Source: Planctomycetota bacterium (GTDB lineage Bacteria; Planctomycetota; Phycisphaerae; UBA1845). From it: a stretch of 13,641 nt of DNA. This document shows positions 1 to 7,780 of this stretch, piece after piece. The notes beneath the pieces are model-generated. The model was not told where the DNA came from and made no database searches. It saw only the letters and a list, made by a program, of their open reading frames with translations. Positions within the stretch are counted from its first letter, which is position 1, and each line of letters begins with the position of its first letter. The stretch spans positions 1 to 13,641 of the forward strand of contig JAJRSP010000257.1 of NCBI GenBank assembly GCA_024278775.1, given 5' to 3'. Position numbers and translations under genes: made by a program.

Positions 1-51
1 CATCGGTTCGATCAACGCCCATTGCTCGTCCGTGAGCTCGTGGCGTTTCAT
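1..51 (-). CDS. IS5-like transposase, N-terminal fragment
   Basis: The first 17 codons on the minus strand read MKRHELTDEQWALIEPM and then leave the window. The pattern ELTDEQWALIEP is the hallmark N-terminus of IS5-family transposases (a DUF4096-type N-terminal region ahead of the DDE domain). A GGGAGG ribosome binding site lies about 9 bases upstream of the ATG, at 59-66, which supports the start. The DDE catalytic residues are not in the window, so whether the element is intact or active cannot be judged. The gene points away from the peptidase gene and is unlikely to influence it except through IS-end promoters. Confidence 0.75.
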   Translation of the reverse strand, partial: MKRHELTDEQWALIEPM

Positions 52-115
52 GAGTACCGACCTCCCTGTCTTTATGCAGGGTTATCGGCAACTGACAGGG
101 TTTTCAGACAGGGCC
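1..115 (-). mobile_element. End of an IS5-like insertion sequence (cut by window start)
   Basis: The minus strand reads out of position 115 into a transposase start at 51. The outer end, read on the minus strand from 115, is GGCCCTGTCTGAAAACCCTG. This looks like the terminal inverted repeat of an IS5-family element. A TA lies just outside at 116-117 and could be the target duplication, but the other end of the element is outside the window, so neither the repeat nor the duplication can be confirmed. The outer boundary is uncertain by a few bases. Confidence 0.6.
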
Positions 116-445
116 TAGTACCACGTTTCACAACTATCGCGACTATGATCTCTCTCCCCGAGCCGCGGCCCTGGCACCGTGACGCGGACTCCCGACAGAA
201 TCGGGACACGCTCCGCATGCAGCTCAGCGCGGCGGCGGGCATACTTTTTTCCAAAGCAGCTCGTAGCGGGCCATTGCCAGGATCCCTGGGGCACCATCTC
301 TGGACCCGCCTGATCGGTAAGACACCCGTCCGGGGTCTTTGCACGGTCGGCGTCTGGTCGTACGATACGGGTGTGCCTTTCGTCTGGCCCGTTTGGGGCA
401 GAGGGTATGAATCGCGAGACTAGTCTGACAGAGGAGCAGTGCGCC
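116..445. other. Intergenic region between IS end and M16 peptidase gene
   Basis: No convincing gene was found; the open frames here lack ribosome binding sites and recognisable sequence. A 6-bp stem (TCCCGA/TCGGGA, 190-206) has no T-run and is not called a terminator. The last 110 bases carry a possible promoter and the ribosome binding site of the peptidase gene. Confidence 0.5.
339..366 (+). promoter_or_regulatory. Possible sigma70-type promoter of the M16 gene
   Basis: TTGCAC (339-344) and TACGAT (361-366) are separated by 16 bases. Both are close to the -35 and -10 consensus. Transcription would start near 373 and give a leader of about 70 bases. Nothing else supports it. Confidence 0.25.
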
Positions 446-3307
446 ATGAACGTACACAGGAAAACGGTTGGTATGATTGCATTGATAACCATGGTGTCAT
501 TTTCCTGGGCTACGACAAGCGCCAAGCCGCTGCCCGAGGACGCGCGTGTTTTCACCGGCAAGCTGGCCAACGGTGTGAAGTGGAAGTTTCGTCAGCACGA
601 CAACCCGCCTGGCAAGATGGCGATGATCATGCACGTGCGTACCGGATCGCTGAATGAAAAAGACAGCCAACGGGGACTCGCGCACTTCATCGAGCACATG
701 GCGTTCAACGGATCGGATAACTTCGCACCGGGGGATTTGATTCCCTATTTTGAAAGCATCGGGATGGAGTTCGGCGGAGATCTGAACGCCTTCACCAGTT
801 TCGATCAGACGGCGTATATGCTTTTTGTTCCGAATACGGAGCTCCCGCAGCTTGACAAGGCGTTGCTCGTCCTGAGCGATTACGCCTTTCGCATGTCGCT
901 CTTGGAGGAGGAAATCGACAAAGAGCGTGGCGTGGTGCTCGAAGAATCACGACGTGGCAAGAGTGCCTTTCAACGAATCCGCGACAAACTCTGGCCGCAG
1001 CTCTTTGCTGATACGCGTTTTGCTGAGCGACTTCCGATCGGAAAGGATGAGATTCTCAAGACGGCCCAGCGGGACGAATTTCAAGATTACTACCGAACCT
1101 GGTATCGGCCTGAAAACATCACGGTCATTTTAGTGGGCGATTGCAAGGCGGACGGTGTGATTCCATTGATCGAGAAAAACTTTGGTTCGTACAAGCCCTC
1201 CGTCTCCGCGCGAAAGCAGAAAACGCCGGAATTTAAGACGTTTACGACAGAGAAAGCCTTCGTCGTGACCGATGCGGAAATGGCCATGTGTGACGTGGGT
1301 CTGACGAACATCCTGCCCGGTCGTCCCCCGGTGGTCACGGTGGAGCAATGGAAAAAGGAACTCATCGAGGAGATCGGTAGTTGGATCATGCAGCGACGGT
1401 TTTCAGACCTTGTGGACAAGGGGGATGCCAGCTTCCGCAGGGCATCGGCCTACGCGACGGCATTTTTTAACGACGCCGTGTTGGTCAGCGGTTCGGCCAG
1501 CGGAGAACCACAAGATTGGAACAAGATGCTCGACGAGGTCATCTTCGAGATCCATCGGGCGCGGGAGTTCGGCTTCACCGATCGTGAGATGTCGCTGGCC
1601 AAGAAGGAGCTTCTTTCGCAGGCGGAGCGTGCAGTAAAGACGGAGCCCACGGTCAACGCACGTTCGTTGATGTTTCAGATCATGTCGGCCACAGGCGATC
1701 GAGAGCCGATGTTATCCGCTCAGCAGGAGCTGGACCTGTATCAAGAACTGCTGCCGACAATCGATCGCGATCAGGTGGATGCTGCTTTCGCTACGAACTT
1801 TCGTCCGGGCTCCTTTTCCTACACCGTCGAGATGGTAGAGAAAGCAGACATCAGCGTCCCCAGCAACGAGGAGGTGCTCGCGGCCGCTCGAGCCGCGTGG
1901 GTACGCAAGGTGAAGCCGATGGAAACGGAGTCGGCACCGACGGAGCTGCTCGCCAAGGCACCGACACCGGGCAAGATCATCGAGACCGTGACGGATGCGG
2001 ACTTGGGTATCACCAGTGCATGGCTCTCTAATGGGGTTCGTGTTCATCATCGTTTCATGGATTACAAGGAGGACACCGTGCTCGTCAGCATCTCGCTGGC
2101 CGGCGGCGAGATTGAGGAGACCGAGGCCAACACGGGTGTTACCGAGGTGGCGTCTCTAGCGATTCAGGAGCCGACAACGAGTCGTCTCACCACGACGAAC
2201 GTCCGCGATATCATGACCGGAAAGAATATCAACGTCCGTGGTGGCGGTGGGGGGGATGCGTTTACGGTTTCGATTTCCGGCTCTCCCAAGGACCTGGAAA
2301 CGGGGCTTCAGCTTGCCCACGCCTTGTTGACGGACGGCAAGATCAGCGATTCGGCGTTCAAGAACTGGAAGCTTCAGACGCTTCAGTTGCTTGAGATGGT
2401 GCGGACCAATCCGATGTTCCGTGCGTTTGAGGCTTCGGAGATCCTGCTGAGCGGGGGCGATCCGCGTTTCCGGTTCCCGACCAAGGAGGTCGTTGAAAAA
2501 CAATCCATCGCTCGATCTCAGGCGTGGTTTGATCGGCTGCGCCGCGAAGCGCCGATCGAAGTCTCGGTGGTGGGGGAGATATCCAAAGACGACGCTATGG
2601 CGTTGGTGACGAAGTATGTCGGGTCGTTGCCCAAGCGGGCGCGAACCGCAGGCTACCTGGACAACCTGCGTCGCGTGGCGCGCCCGACCGGTCCGCTTTC
2701 ACGTCATGTCGATGTCGAGACTGTGACGCCCCAGGGAATGGCCATGGCCGGTTTCGTTGCCTGCGATGCACAAAACACACAGGATCTCCGGGCGTTGGCA
2801 TTGGCCTCCAATATCATGACCAGTCGAATCGTCAAACGCATCCGAGAAGAACTATCCTGGGTCTATTCCATTCGGGCTTCTCATCGGCCCAACTTCGCTT
2901 ACCAGGAGGCCGGTCGTTTCGTCGCCGCGGCACCGTGCGATCCTGCGAATGTAAACAAGGTCGTGGATGAGGCCCATCGGATGTTTCAGGCGTTCGCGGA
3001 CGATGGCCCGACCGAGGAAGAACTGACGAACGCGAAGAAGCAGATCGCCAACAACCTCGACACGGAAATGAAGGAGCCGAGGTACTGGTCGAACGTGTTG
3101 AGTAATCTCGATTTGCACGGTCGCCATCTGAGTGACGAAAAGGGAAAAGTCAAGGACTATCAGCGGTATACGGCCAAGCAGGTTCGCGATACCTTCCGAA
3201 AGTATTACACACCGGAGAGGAAGTTCCAGACAACAGCGACTCCCGTGGCACCAACGCCGAGCGACAGCGGCAAGAAGCAGGACAAAAAGGAGGTGGCACC
3301 GGCCTGA
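446..3307 (+). CDS. Secreted M16-family zinc metallopeptidase (two M16 halves)
   Basis: The product is 953 residues and is predicted to be exported and to cut peptides or misfolded proteins in the periplasm. The ATG at 446 is chosen because GAGGAG (431-436) lies 9 bases upstream and the protein then begins with a typical signal peptide (basic start, hydrophobic residues 9-20, cleavage probably after the ATTSA near 26). The inverted zinc motif HFIEH is at 80-84: His80 and His84 should bind zinc and Glu83 be the base. Glu160 and Glu167, seven apart as in pitrilysin, fit the distal glutamates, with Glu167 the likely third ligand. A second M16 half starts near 516 and lacks the zinc motif, as is normal. 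It keeps Arg800 and Tyr807, the spacing of the substrate-binding Arg/Tyr pair known in IDE. The C-terminal tail of about 25 residues is Lys/Pro/Ser-rich and probably disordered. Its substrate cannot be told. Confidence 0.93.
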   Translation: MNVHRKTVGMIALITMVSFSWATTSAKPLPEDARVFTGKLANGVKWKFRQHDNPPGKMAMIMHVRTGSLNEKDSQRGLAHFIEHMAFNGSDNFAPGDLIPYFESIGMEFGGDLNAFTSFDQTAYMLFVPNTELPQLDKALLVLSDYAFRMSLLEEEIDKERGVVLEESRRGKSAFQRIRDKLWPQLFADTRFAERLPIGKDEILKTAQRDEFQDYYRTWYRPENITVILVGDCKADGVIPLIEKNFGSYKPSVSARKQKTPEFKTFTTEKAFVVTDAEMAMCDVGLTNILPGRPPVVTVEQWKKELIEEIGSWIMQRRFSDLVDKGDASFRRASAYATAFFNDAVLVSGSASGEPQDWNKMLDEVIFEIHRAREFGFTDREMSLAKKELLSQAERAVKTEPTVNARSLMFQIMSATGDREPMLSAQQELDLYQELLPTIDRDQVDAAFATNFRPGSFSYTVEMVEKADISVPSNEEVLAAARAAWVRKVKPMETESAPTELLAKAPTPGKIIETVTDADLGITSAWLSNGVRVHHRFMDYKEDTVLVSISLAGGEIEETEANTGVTEVASLAIQEPTTSRLTTTNVRDIMTGKNINVRGGGGGDAFTVSISGSPKDLETGLQLAHALLTDGKISDSAFKNWKLQTLQLLEMVRTNPMFRAFEASEILLSGGDPRFRFPTKEVVEKQSIARSQAWFDRLRREAPIEVSVVGEISKDDAMALVTKYVGSLPKRARTAGYLDNLRRVARPTGPLSRHVDVETVTPQGMAMAGFVACDAQNTQDLRALALASNIMTSRIVKRIREELSWVYSIRASHRPNFAYQEAGRFVAAAPCDPANVNKVVDEAHRMFQAFADDGPTEEELTNAKKQIANNLDTEMKEPRYWSNVLSNLDLHGRHLSDEKGKVKDYQRYTAKQVRDTFRKYYTPERKFQTTATPVAPTPSDSGKKQDKKEVAPA

Positions 3308-3346
3308 CGGCGGGACGGTGTTTGTGTGATTCAGGTTCGCGCTTGA

Positions 3347-3366
3347 AGCGACAGCTATGTGTCGCT
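3347..3366 (+). terminator. Hairpin downstream of the M16 gene
   Basis: AGCGACA (3347-3353) and TGTCGCT (3360-3366) form a perfect 7-bp stem with a 6-base loop, 39 bases after the peptidase stop. No T-run follows, so intrinsic termination is uncertain. Its position between convergent genes supports a transcript-end role. Confidence 0.35.
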
Positions 3367-3399
3367 GTTGTCCGTGGCGGTATCGGCGGGTGCCCCATG

Positions 3400-3417
3400 C
3401 TTCGCCCCAAGGCGAAG
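3400..3417. terminator. Second hairpin in the convergent spacer
   Basis: CTTCGCC (3400-3406) and GGCGAAG (3411-3417) form a 7-bp stem with a CCAA loop. It lies 40 bases past the stop of the minus-strand RidA-family gene and could serve either transcript. There is no T-run on either side. Confidence 0.35.
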
Positions 3418-3456
3418 GGCGGAGGATGGGTGTGAGCGGTGTGGCTGTGCGCTCGC

Positions 3457-3912
3457 TCAGACCTCTACGGTGAGTTCCAGTTCGACGGCCGCGTTGAGCG
3501 GCAGTTCCGCCACGCCGATGGCCGCGCGGACGTGCTTGCCCGCGTCGCCGAACATCTTGGCGAGCAGATCACTCGCGCCGTTGGCGACCTTGGGTTGTTC
3601 GGTAAAACCAGGGCTGCTATTGACGAAGACGGCCACACGAATGATGCGCCGGATGGCGTCGATACCACCGGCCTGCTGCGCCGCGGCCGCCACCGCATTG
3701 ATCGCCGCGATCTCCGCCCCTTTCATGGCGTCTTCCACGGTGGCATCATCCGGCACCTTGCCCGTGAACGCCACAGCCCCATCGCGAAAGGGAAGCTGCC
3801 CGCTCGTGAGGATGTGGGGGCCGGTCCTGATGGCCGGCACATAGCTCCCCACCGGCGCGGCCACACCGGGAAGCGTCAGACCGAGCTCGGTCAATCGTTC
3901 GCTAGGTTTCAT
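3457..3912 (-). CDS. RidA-family (YjgF/YER057c/UK114) protein
   Basis: This 151-residue cytoplasmic protein belongs to the RidA superfamily. The best-known members hydrolyse reactive enamine/imine intermediates released by PLP enzymes. The start MKPSERLTELG, the stretch PVGSYVPAIRTG, LTSGQLPF, GFTEQPKVANGASDLL and the end RAAIGVAELPL match the roughly 150-residue subgroup typified by cd02199 rather than the 128-residue RidA itself. Arg129 in HVRAAIGVAELPL aligns with the arginine that holds the substrate carboxylate in RidA (Arg105 of E. coli), so deaminase-type chemistry is plausible but not proven. The ATG at 3912 is preferred over an upstream in-frame start at 3981 because family homology begins there and a GGAG lies upstream. 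The gene overlaps the end of scpA by 11 bases (ATGAAACCTAG), which suggests translational coupling at the end of the trpS operon. Confidence 0.9.
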   Translation of the reverse strand: MKPSERLTELGLTLPGVAAPVGSYVPAIRTGPHILTSGQLPFRDGAVAFTGKVPDDATVEDAMKGAEIAAINAVAAAAQQAGGIDAIRRIIRVAVFVNSSPGFTEQPKVANGASDLLAKMFGDAGKHVRAAIGVAELPLNAAVELELTVEV

Positions 3913-4933
3913 CGGTGATCTCCGTGGTCTCTTCGATTCCACTTTCGGCTTCCGTGGTCGTCTCACCGGGCGGCGGGTCATGGACCGGCGCGTCTTGATG
4001 AGAACTCTCGCGTTTCGGTATTGTGCCGTCCGGAGACGCAGTGAATTCGTTCAGGGCTCGCTCGATCGCGGCGAGCTCGTCGTCATCGGCGTCTTCCTCC
4101 ACCGGCTCGTCGTCCATCGGGCTGAGGCTAAACGGATGTTCGTCGTCGGCGGGATTCTCATCTTCCTCGTTCGTGTCGAACTCGGATACCGCATCGAGCG
4201 GCGTCCGATCCAGCATGACGATCGTAATGGGTGCGAATGGTCGGTCCTGGGTGACGCGAATGCGTTGCTGGCGAATGAGTTCCAACAGCGCCAGGAAGAG
4301 TCCGATCATTTCAGCCCGATCCCGTCCGGTGAAGACCTCTTCGAATCGTTGGGTGCCGCCGGCGCGTTCGAGTGAATCGAGAACGTCCTCAGCGAGTAGC
4401 GCGATGGGTGTGTCATCCACGCCGACTTTGTGCTTATAGCCCGCGGCTCCGATTTGTTTGAGCAGCGAGTTGAACGCCTCGAACAGATTCCACACGTCGA
4501 GATTCTCGATCTCGATTTCGTCTTCATCTGTCTGGGGGAGGCTCGGTTTTCTTGGAAACTTTTGGGACTGCTCTTGCGCACGTGCGTCCAGCGTTCGTGC
4601 CGCATCCTTAAACTTTTTGTACTCCAAGAGCTGCCGGACGAGTTCGAATCGTGGATCGAAGCTGTCGTCCTCTTCGTCCTCTTCGATCGGTGGCTTCGGC
4701 AGAAGCATGCGCGACTTGACTTCCATCAGGGTGGCCGCCAGCACGAGAAACTGACCTACCGTCTCCGGGTCAAGCTGCTGGATTACCTCTGCGTACTCCA
4801 GGTACTGCTCGGTGATGCGCGCGATGGGGATGTCGTAGATATCGACCTCTTCCCGCTTGATGAGAAACAGGAGCAGATCGAGCGGCCCGTTGTATGCCTC
4901 CAACGCGACGCGATAGTCCGGAGTGGCACTCAT
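3902..4933 (-). CDS. scpA: Segregation and condensation protein A (kleisin ScpA)
   Basis: ScpA is the kleisin that bridges the SMC heads and, with ScpB, forms the bacterial condensin that compacts and separates chromosomes. The N-terminal signature is clear: YRVALEAYNGPLDLLLFLI (residues 7-25) followed by DIYDIPIARITEQYLEY (31-47), the helices that contact the SMC neck. Residues 206-240 (RAEMIGLFLALLELIRQQRIRV onward) are the C-terminal winged helix that binds the SMC cap. At 343 residues it is about 80-100 longer than usual. The excess is an acidic, low-complexity tail from about 245 to the end (EEDEN, DDEPVEEDADDDE). A second acidic linker lies at 84-92. The ATG overlaps the trpS stop (ATGA, 4933-4930), so it is probably translated by coupling. 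No scpB or smc gene lies in the window. Confidence 0.93.
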   Translation of the reverse strand: MSATPDYRVALEAYNGPLDLLLFLIKREEVDIYDIPIARITEQYLEYAEVIQQLDPETVGQFLVLAATLMEVKSRMLLPKPPIEEDEEDDSFDPRFELVRQLLEYKKFKDAARTLDARAQEQSQKFPRKPSLPQTDEDEIEIENLDVWNLFEAFNSLLKQIGAAGYKHKVGVDDTPIALLAEDVLDSLERAGGTQRFEEVFTGRDRAEMIGLFLALLELIRQQRIRVTQDRPFAPITIVMLDRTPLDAVSEFDTNEEDENPADDEHPFSLSPMDDEPVEEDADDDELAAIERALNEFTASPDGTIPKRESSHQDAPVHDPPPGETTTEAESGIEETTEITDET

Positions 4934-5913
4934 CGGTGGGTGTCCTTGCTCGTGAGCAGCCCGCAGGCATCGCGTACCTCGGCCATGACCCCTTGGGCGA
5001 CGCGGCGGGCCTTGGTCCCGTTGGTGGAAAGCACGTCTTCGACGAAGTCGGGGTCACGCTCCAGCTCGGCGCGGCGCTCTCGGGCCGGACCGAGCACACG
5101 CTCGACCACTTCCGCCAGCTCTTTCTTGGCGTCGCCGTAGCCCATGCCGCCGGCGCGATAACGCTCGTCCAACGCCGCGACCTCTTCCGCCGTGGCCATC
5201 AGCTTGTATAGCGCGAACACATTGCACGAGTCCGGGTCTTTCGGCGCTTCGACGGGGGTCGAATCGGTCTTGATGCCCATGATGCGTTTTTTGGTTTTCT
5301 TGGCACTTTCAAACAGTTCGATCGTGTTGCCGTAGCTCTTGGACATCTTCTGGCCGTCGACACCAGGCACCACACGGGATTCGTTCAGCTTCGCTTCGGG
5401 GCGCTGGAAGACCTCCCGCTTAAACGTCTGGTTGAAGTAGCCGGCCATGTCCTGGGCCATTTCGACGTGCTGCGTCTGGTCCTTACCGACAGGCACGAGG
5501 TGGCTCCGATAGATCAAAATATCTGCGGCCATGAGCACCGGGTAGGAAAAGAGCCCCATAGACGAGGAGATTCCTTTGGCCACCTTGTCTTTGTAGGAGG
5601 TGGCCCGTTCGAGTAGCCCCTTGCCTGTGACGCAGGAGAGAATCCAGGTCAACTCACAGACCTCGGGGACATCCGTCTGGCGAAAGAGGCACGCCTTTTT
5701 CGGATCAAGCCCCAAGGCCAGGTAATCCATAGCGACATCACGGGTGTAGGCACGGAGCCGCTCGGGCTCGTGGATCGTTGTGAGGGAGTGGTAGTTGGCG
5801 ATGAAGAAGAAACAATCATGTTCGTGTTGCATCGCGAGATGCTGCGTGATGGCACCTAAGTAGTTGCCAAGGTGTAGCTTACCATTCGATTGTATACCGG
5901 ATAATACCCGCAT
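4930..5913 (-). CDS. trpS: Tryptophan--tRNA ligase
   Basis: This class I aminoacyl-tRNA synthetase charges tRNA-Trp with tryptophan using ATP in the cytoplasm. The 327 residues match the usual bacterial TrpS length. The HIGH-type motif appears as LHLGNYLG (13-20), the KMSKS loop is intact (GQKMSKSYGN, 188-196), and AADIL at 129-133 holds the aspartate (Asp131) that in Geobacillus TrpS (Asp132) binds the indole nitrogen. PVGKDQTQHVEMAQD (141-155) is the other family hallmark. The ATG at 5913 has a GGGAG about 11 bases upstream. It is the first gene of a minus-strand operon with scpA and a RidA-family gene, joined by a 4-base overlap. No T-box-like leader was seen in the 229 bases upstream. Confidence 0.97.
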   Translation of the reverse strand: MRVLSGIQSNGKLHLGNYLGAITQHLAMQHEHDCFFFIANYHSLTTIHEPERLRAYTRDVAMDYLALGLDPKKACLFRQTDVPEVCELTWILSCVTGKGLLERATSYKDKVAKGISSSMGLFSYPVLMAADILIYRSHLVPVGKDQTQHVEMAQDMAGYFNQTFKREVFQRPEAKLNESRVVPGVDGQKMSKSYGNTIELFESAKKTKKRIMGIKTDSTPVEAPKDPDSCNVFALYKLMATAEEVAALDERYRAGGMGYGDAKKELAEVVERVLGPARERRAELERDPDFVEDVLSTNGTKARRVAQGVMAEVRDACGLLTSKDTHR

Positions 5914-6142
5914 GCCGTTCGTTCTCCCTGCTTAGGTGAAAGGTCGCGGGAAGGGGCGGCATTGTCAAGCTCACGATCATAACTGGCTCGCTGGTACGGC
6001 TCTACCGGTATACGATTTACTACGATGGGTACGCTTGTAGCGCATGTCCGACATGCCTATACTTCTCCCGCTGCGGTGTCAGAACGGACACCGCCCTCGA
6101 CACGGGTGCTGCACTTACCCCATAGGAACGAGAATCCCGAAG
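5914..6142. other. Divergent intergenic region (trpS / deacetylase)
   Basis: This spacer must hold the promoters of both trpS (leftward) and the deacetylase gene (rightward). TATGAT-like and TTGACA-like hexamers occur on the minus strand and TACGAT near 6012 on the plus strand, but none forms a well-spaced pair. No RNA structure was recognised. Confidence 0.4.
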
Positions 6143-6904
6143 ATGAGCGACCAAAAACTCGACATCGTTTTCACCGCGCCACACCCGGACGATCTCGAAA
6201 TCGGAATGGGCGGGGCGATCGCCAAGATGGTCAAGCTCGGCCATCGTGTGGGGATGATCCACATGACCAACGGCGAGCCGACCCCCCGCGGCGATCCCGA
6301 AACCCGCATGAAGGAGATGGAGGCCGCCGCCAAAATCCTCGGCGTGCAGGTGGTCGAGATGCTCGGCATCACCAACCGAGAGCTTATGGATGGCCCGCCG
6401 GCGCGGTACAAGGTCGCTACGGCGCTGCGCAAGTATCGTCCGAAGATCCTTGTAGGGATGTTCGGGCGTACCCCCGGTGCCTCGCCGGATCATTACCAGG
6501 CTCAGCTTATCACCGAGGCGTCGCGGTTCTATTCGCAACTGACCAAATGGAACGACCGGTTCGACGGTACCGAGCCGTTTCGGGTGGACCATCTGATCTA
6601 CCGCCCGGTGCGGATCGCGGCCGAACAGCATCATTTTCACAGCCAGTTCGTGATCGACATCACCGATACGATCGACCAGAAGCTCGAAGCCATCCGCTGC
6701 TACAGATCGCAATTTGATGAAGCGCGGTCGAAATGGCTGGAGCATTACGTTCGATCGTCGGCTGGTGCCGAGGGCGCGTCCACCGGAGTCCTCTTTGGTG
6801 AGACGTATGCCTTGCCGAGGCCGCTCGGCGTCACGGACATGGTGGCGCTATTGGGGGATTGGCCGATCCCGCCGCCGTTTCCTCCGGATCATCCACCCAA
6901 GTAG
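6143..6904 (+). CDS. PIG-L/LmbE-family zinc deacetylase (BshB1-like)
   Basis: The 253-residue product is a zinc-dependent N-acetylglucosamine-type deacetylase. The signature APHPDDLEIG is at 12-21. By comparison with MshB, His14 and Asp17 are zinc ligands, Asp16 the catalytic base, and His117 in SPDHYQA the third ligand. The stretch MGGAIAKMVKLGHRVGMIHMT with RMKEMEAAAKILGV resembles BshB1, the bacillithiol-pathway deacetylase, more than other family members. Bacillithiol synthesis is not proven, because no bshA or bshC is in the window and planctomycetes carry many paralogues. The ATG at 6143 is chosen because it sits just before the first conserved beta strand (LDIVFTAPHPDD). An upstream in-frame ATG at 6044 would add 33 unrelated residues. 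Its ribosome binding site is weak (AGGAAC, 6124-6129). The Pro-rich C-terminus (PIPPPFPPDHPPK) is unusual. Confidence 0.9.
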   Translation: MSDQKLDIVFTAPHPDDLEIGMGGAIAKMVKLGHRVGMIHMTNGEPTPRGDPETRMKEMEAAAKILGVQVVEMLGITNRELMDGPPARYKVATALRKYRPKILVGMFGRTPGASPDHYQAQLITEASRFYSQLTKWNDRFDGTEPFRVDHLIYRPVRIAAEQHHFHSQFVIDITDTIDQKLEAIRCYRSQFDEARSKWLEHYVRSSAGAEGASTGVLFGETYALPRPLGVTDMVALLGDWPIPPPFPPDHPPK

Positions 6905-7031
6905 GTGGTAGGCAACCACGCGAACGGGGTGCGGTGGCCGGCTGGTGACGTGTTTTGGTTTTCGGGGTAAACTCCGCGGGTAGGCCGTTCGCTCGTGGGC
7001 GGGTGGCATGGTCTGATATTGGGATAAATCC
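6905..7031 (+). other. Short spacer between deacetylase gene and the gene at 7032
   Basis: A weak 5-bp stem (GTGGT/ACCAC, 6905-6919) follows the deacetylase stop. No clear terminator or promoter was found. The two genes may be co-transcribed. Confidence 0.3.
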
Positions 7032-7670
7032 GTGGATATTTTTATCAACGACGAAAAGATGGACGCTGGTTCCAGCGATGCGCAGACCGTTCAGGACGTG
7101 GTGGTTCACATACAGGAACACGATTGTCCAGCTGGGCATATCGTGATGGGGATCATGTGCGACGGCACGCCGGTGGAGGCCGGTGCGATGACGCAGGCGA
7201 TGGCCCGTCCGATCACAGAGTTGACGCGGCTGGATGTGATCACGAACACGAAAGAGGCACTCGTGACTGACGCGATGGTGCAGGCTTCGGTCACGCTGGA
7301 AAACACCGAGAATGGCTGTCAGCGTGTGGCGGAGTTAATTAACGAAGGGAACTCGCAGGAAGCGATCCAACTCTTGGGGCAGTGTCTTAGCGTCTGGCAG
7401 CAGATTCACGAGGCCGTCGCAAAGTCGATCGTGATGCTCAATCTGGATATGGACATGGTGACGATCCGCGAGGAATCGTTGACGGAGATTATCAGCAAGC
7501 CTAAAGAGACGCTTCTGCAAATGAGAACCGCGCTTGAGTCCCAGGATCACGTGCTGTTGGCCGACATCTTGCGGTATGAGTTCGCGGAAGTGACAGATCG
7601 CTGGCACGCTGTGATCACCCTGCTTCGCAACCAGGCAGAGGAACGCCTCGCGAAGACGAGCGCTACGTGA
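7032..7670 (+). CDS. Unrecognised 212-residue cytoplasmic protein
   Basis: I do not recognise this protein. Residues 1-73 alternate short strand-like stretches (DIFIND, HIVMGIMCDGTPV, LTRLDVIT) around one helix, a pattern like a small beta-grasp-type domain. Residues 75-205 look almost entirely helical with heptad-like hydrophobic spacing and could form a helical bundle. There is no signal peptide or membrane segment. Cysteines are at 32, 43, 96 and 118, and their spacing suggests no metal site. The GTG at 7032 is chosen because the in-frame TGA at 7014 leaves no earlier start and the next ATG (7059) would cut into the first strand; GGGAT at 7021-7025 is a weak ribosome binding site. Codon use resembles the neighbours, so the frame is probably real. 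Its position between a deacetylase and an exported propeller-like protein does not reveal a role. Confidence 0.75.
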   Translation: MDIFINDEKMDAGSSDAQTVQDVVVHIQEHDCPAGHIVMGIMCDGTPVEAGAMTQAMARPITELTRLDVITNTKEALVTDAMVQASVTLENTENGCQRVAELINEGNSQEAIQLLGQCLSVWQQIHEAVAKSIVMLNLDMDMVTIREESLTEIISKPKETLLQMRTALESQDHVLLADILRYEFAEVTDRWHAVITLLRNQAEERLAKTSAT

Positions 7671-7700
7671 TTCGTAGGGAAAACGAACGCAGGTCGTTAC

Positions 7701-7752
7701 GATATCCGTAGACGGTATCCGTAGACGGTATCCGTAGACGTGATCCGCAGAC
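7701..7752. repeat. Four tandem 13-bp repeats
   Basis: The unit GGTATCCGTAGAC occurs exactly at 7714-7726 and 7727-7739. Variants are at 7701-7713 (GATATCCGTAGAC) and 7740-7752 (GTGATCCGCAGAC). The array has no spacers, ends 28 bases before the next start codon and lies in the presumed leader of that gene. Confidence 0.9.
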
Positions 7753-7780
7753 GTGGCCACCCAACACGGAGGATCTGACG

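Noticed and set aside
22..423. A 133-codon plus-strand frame across the IS end and spacer
   Set aside because: It crosses the IS boundary, lacks a ribosome binding site and has no family features.
3913..3981. Longer start for the RidA-family gene
   Set aside because: The extra 23 residues are an Arg/Pro-rich reading of the scpA tail in another frame; family homology begins at the ATG at 3912.
4430..5140. A 236-codon plus-strand frame opposite scpA and trpS
   Set aside because: Both minus-strand genes are unmistakable; this is the complementary shadow.
5892..6013. 9-bp inverted repeat GTATACCGG / CCGGTATAC
   Set aside because: One arm lies inside the trpS coding sequence and the arms are over 100 bases apart; most likely chance.
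7701..7752. CRISPR array
   Set aside because: The 13-bp units are contiguous without spacers and no cas genes are present.
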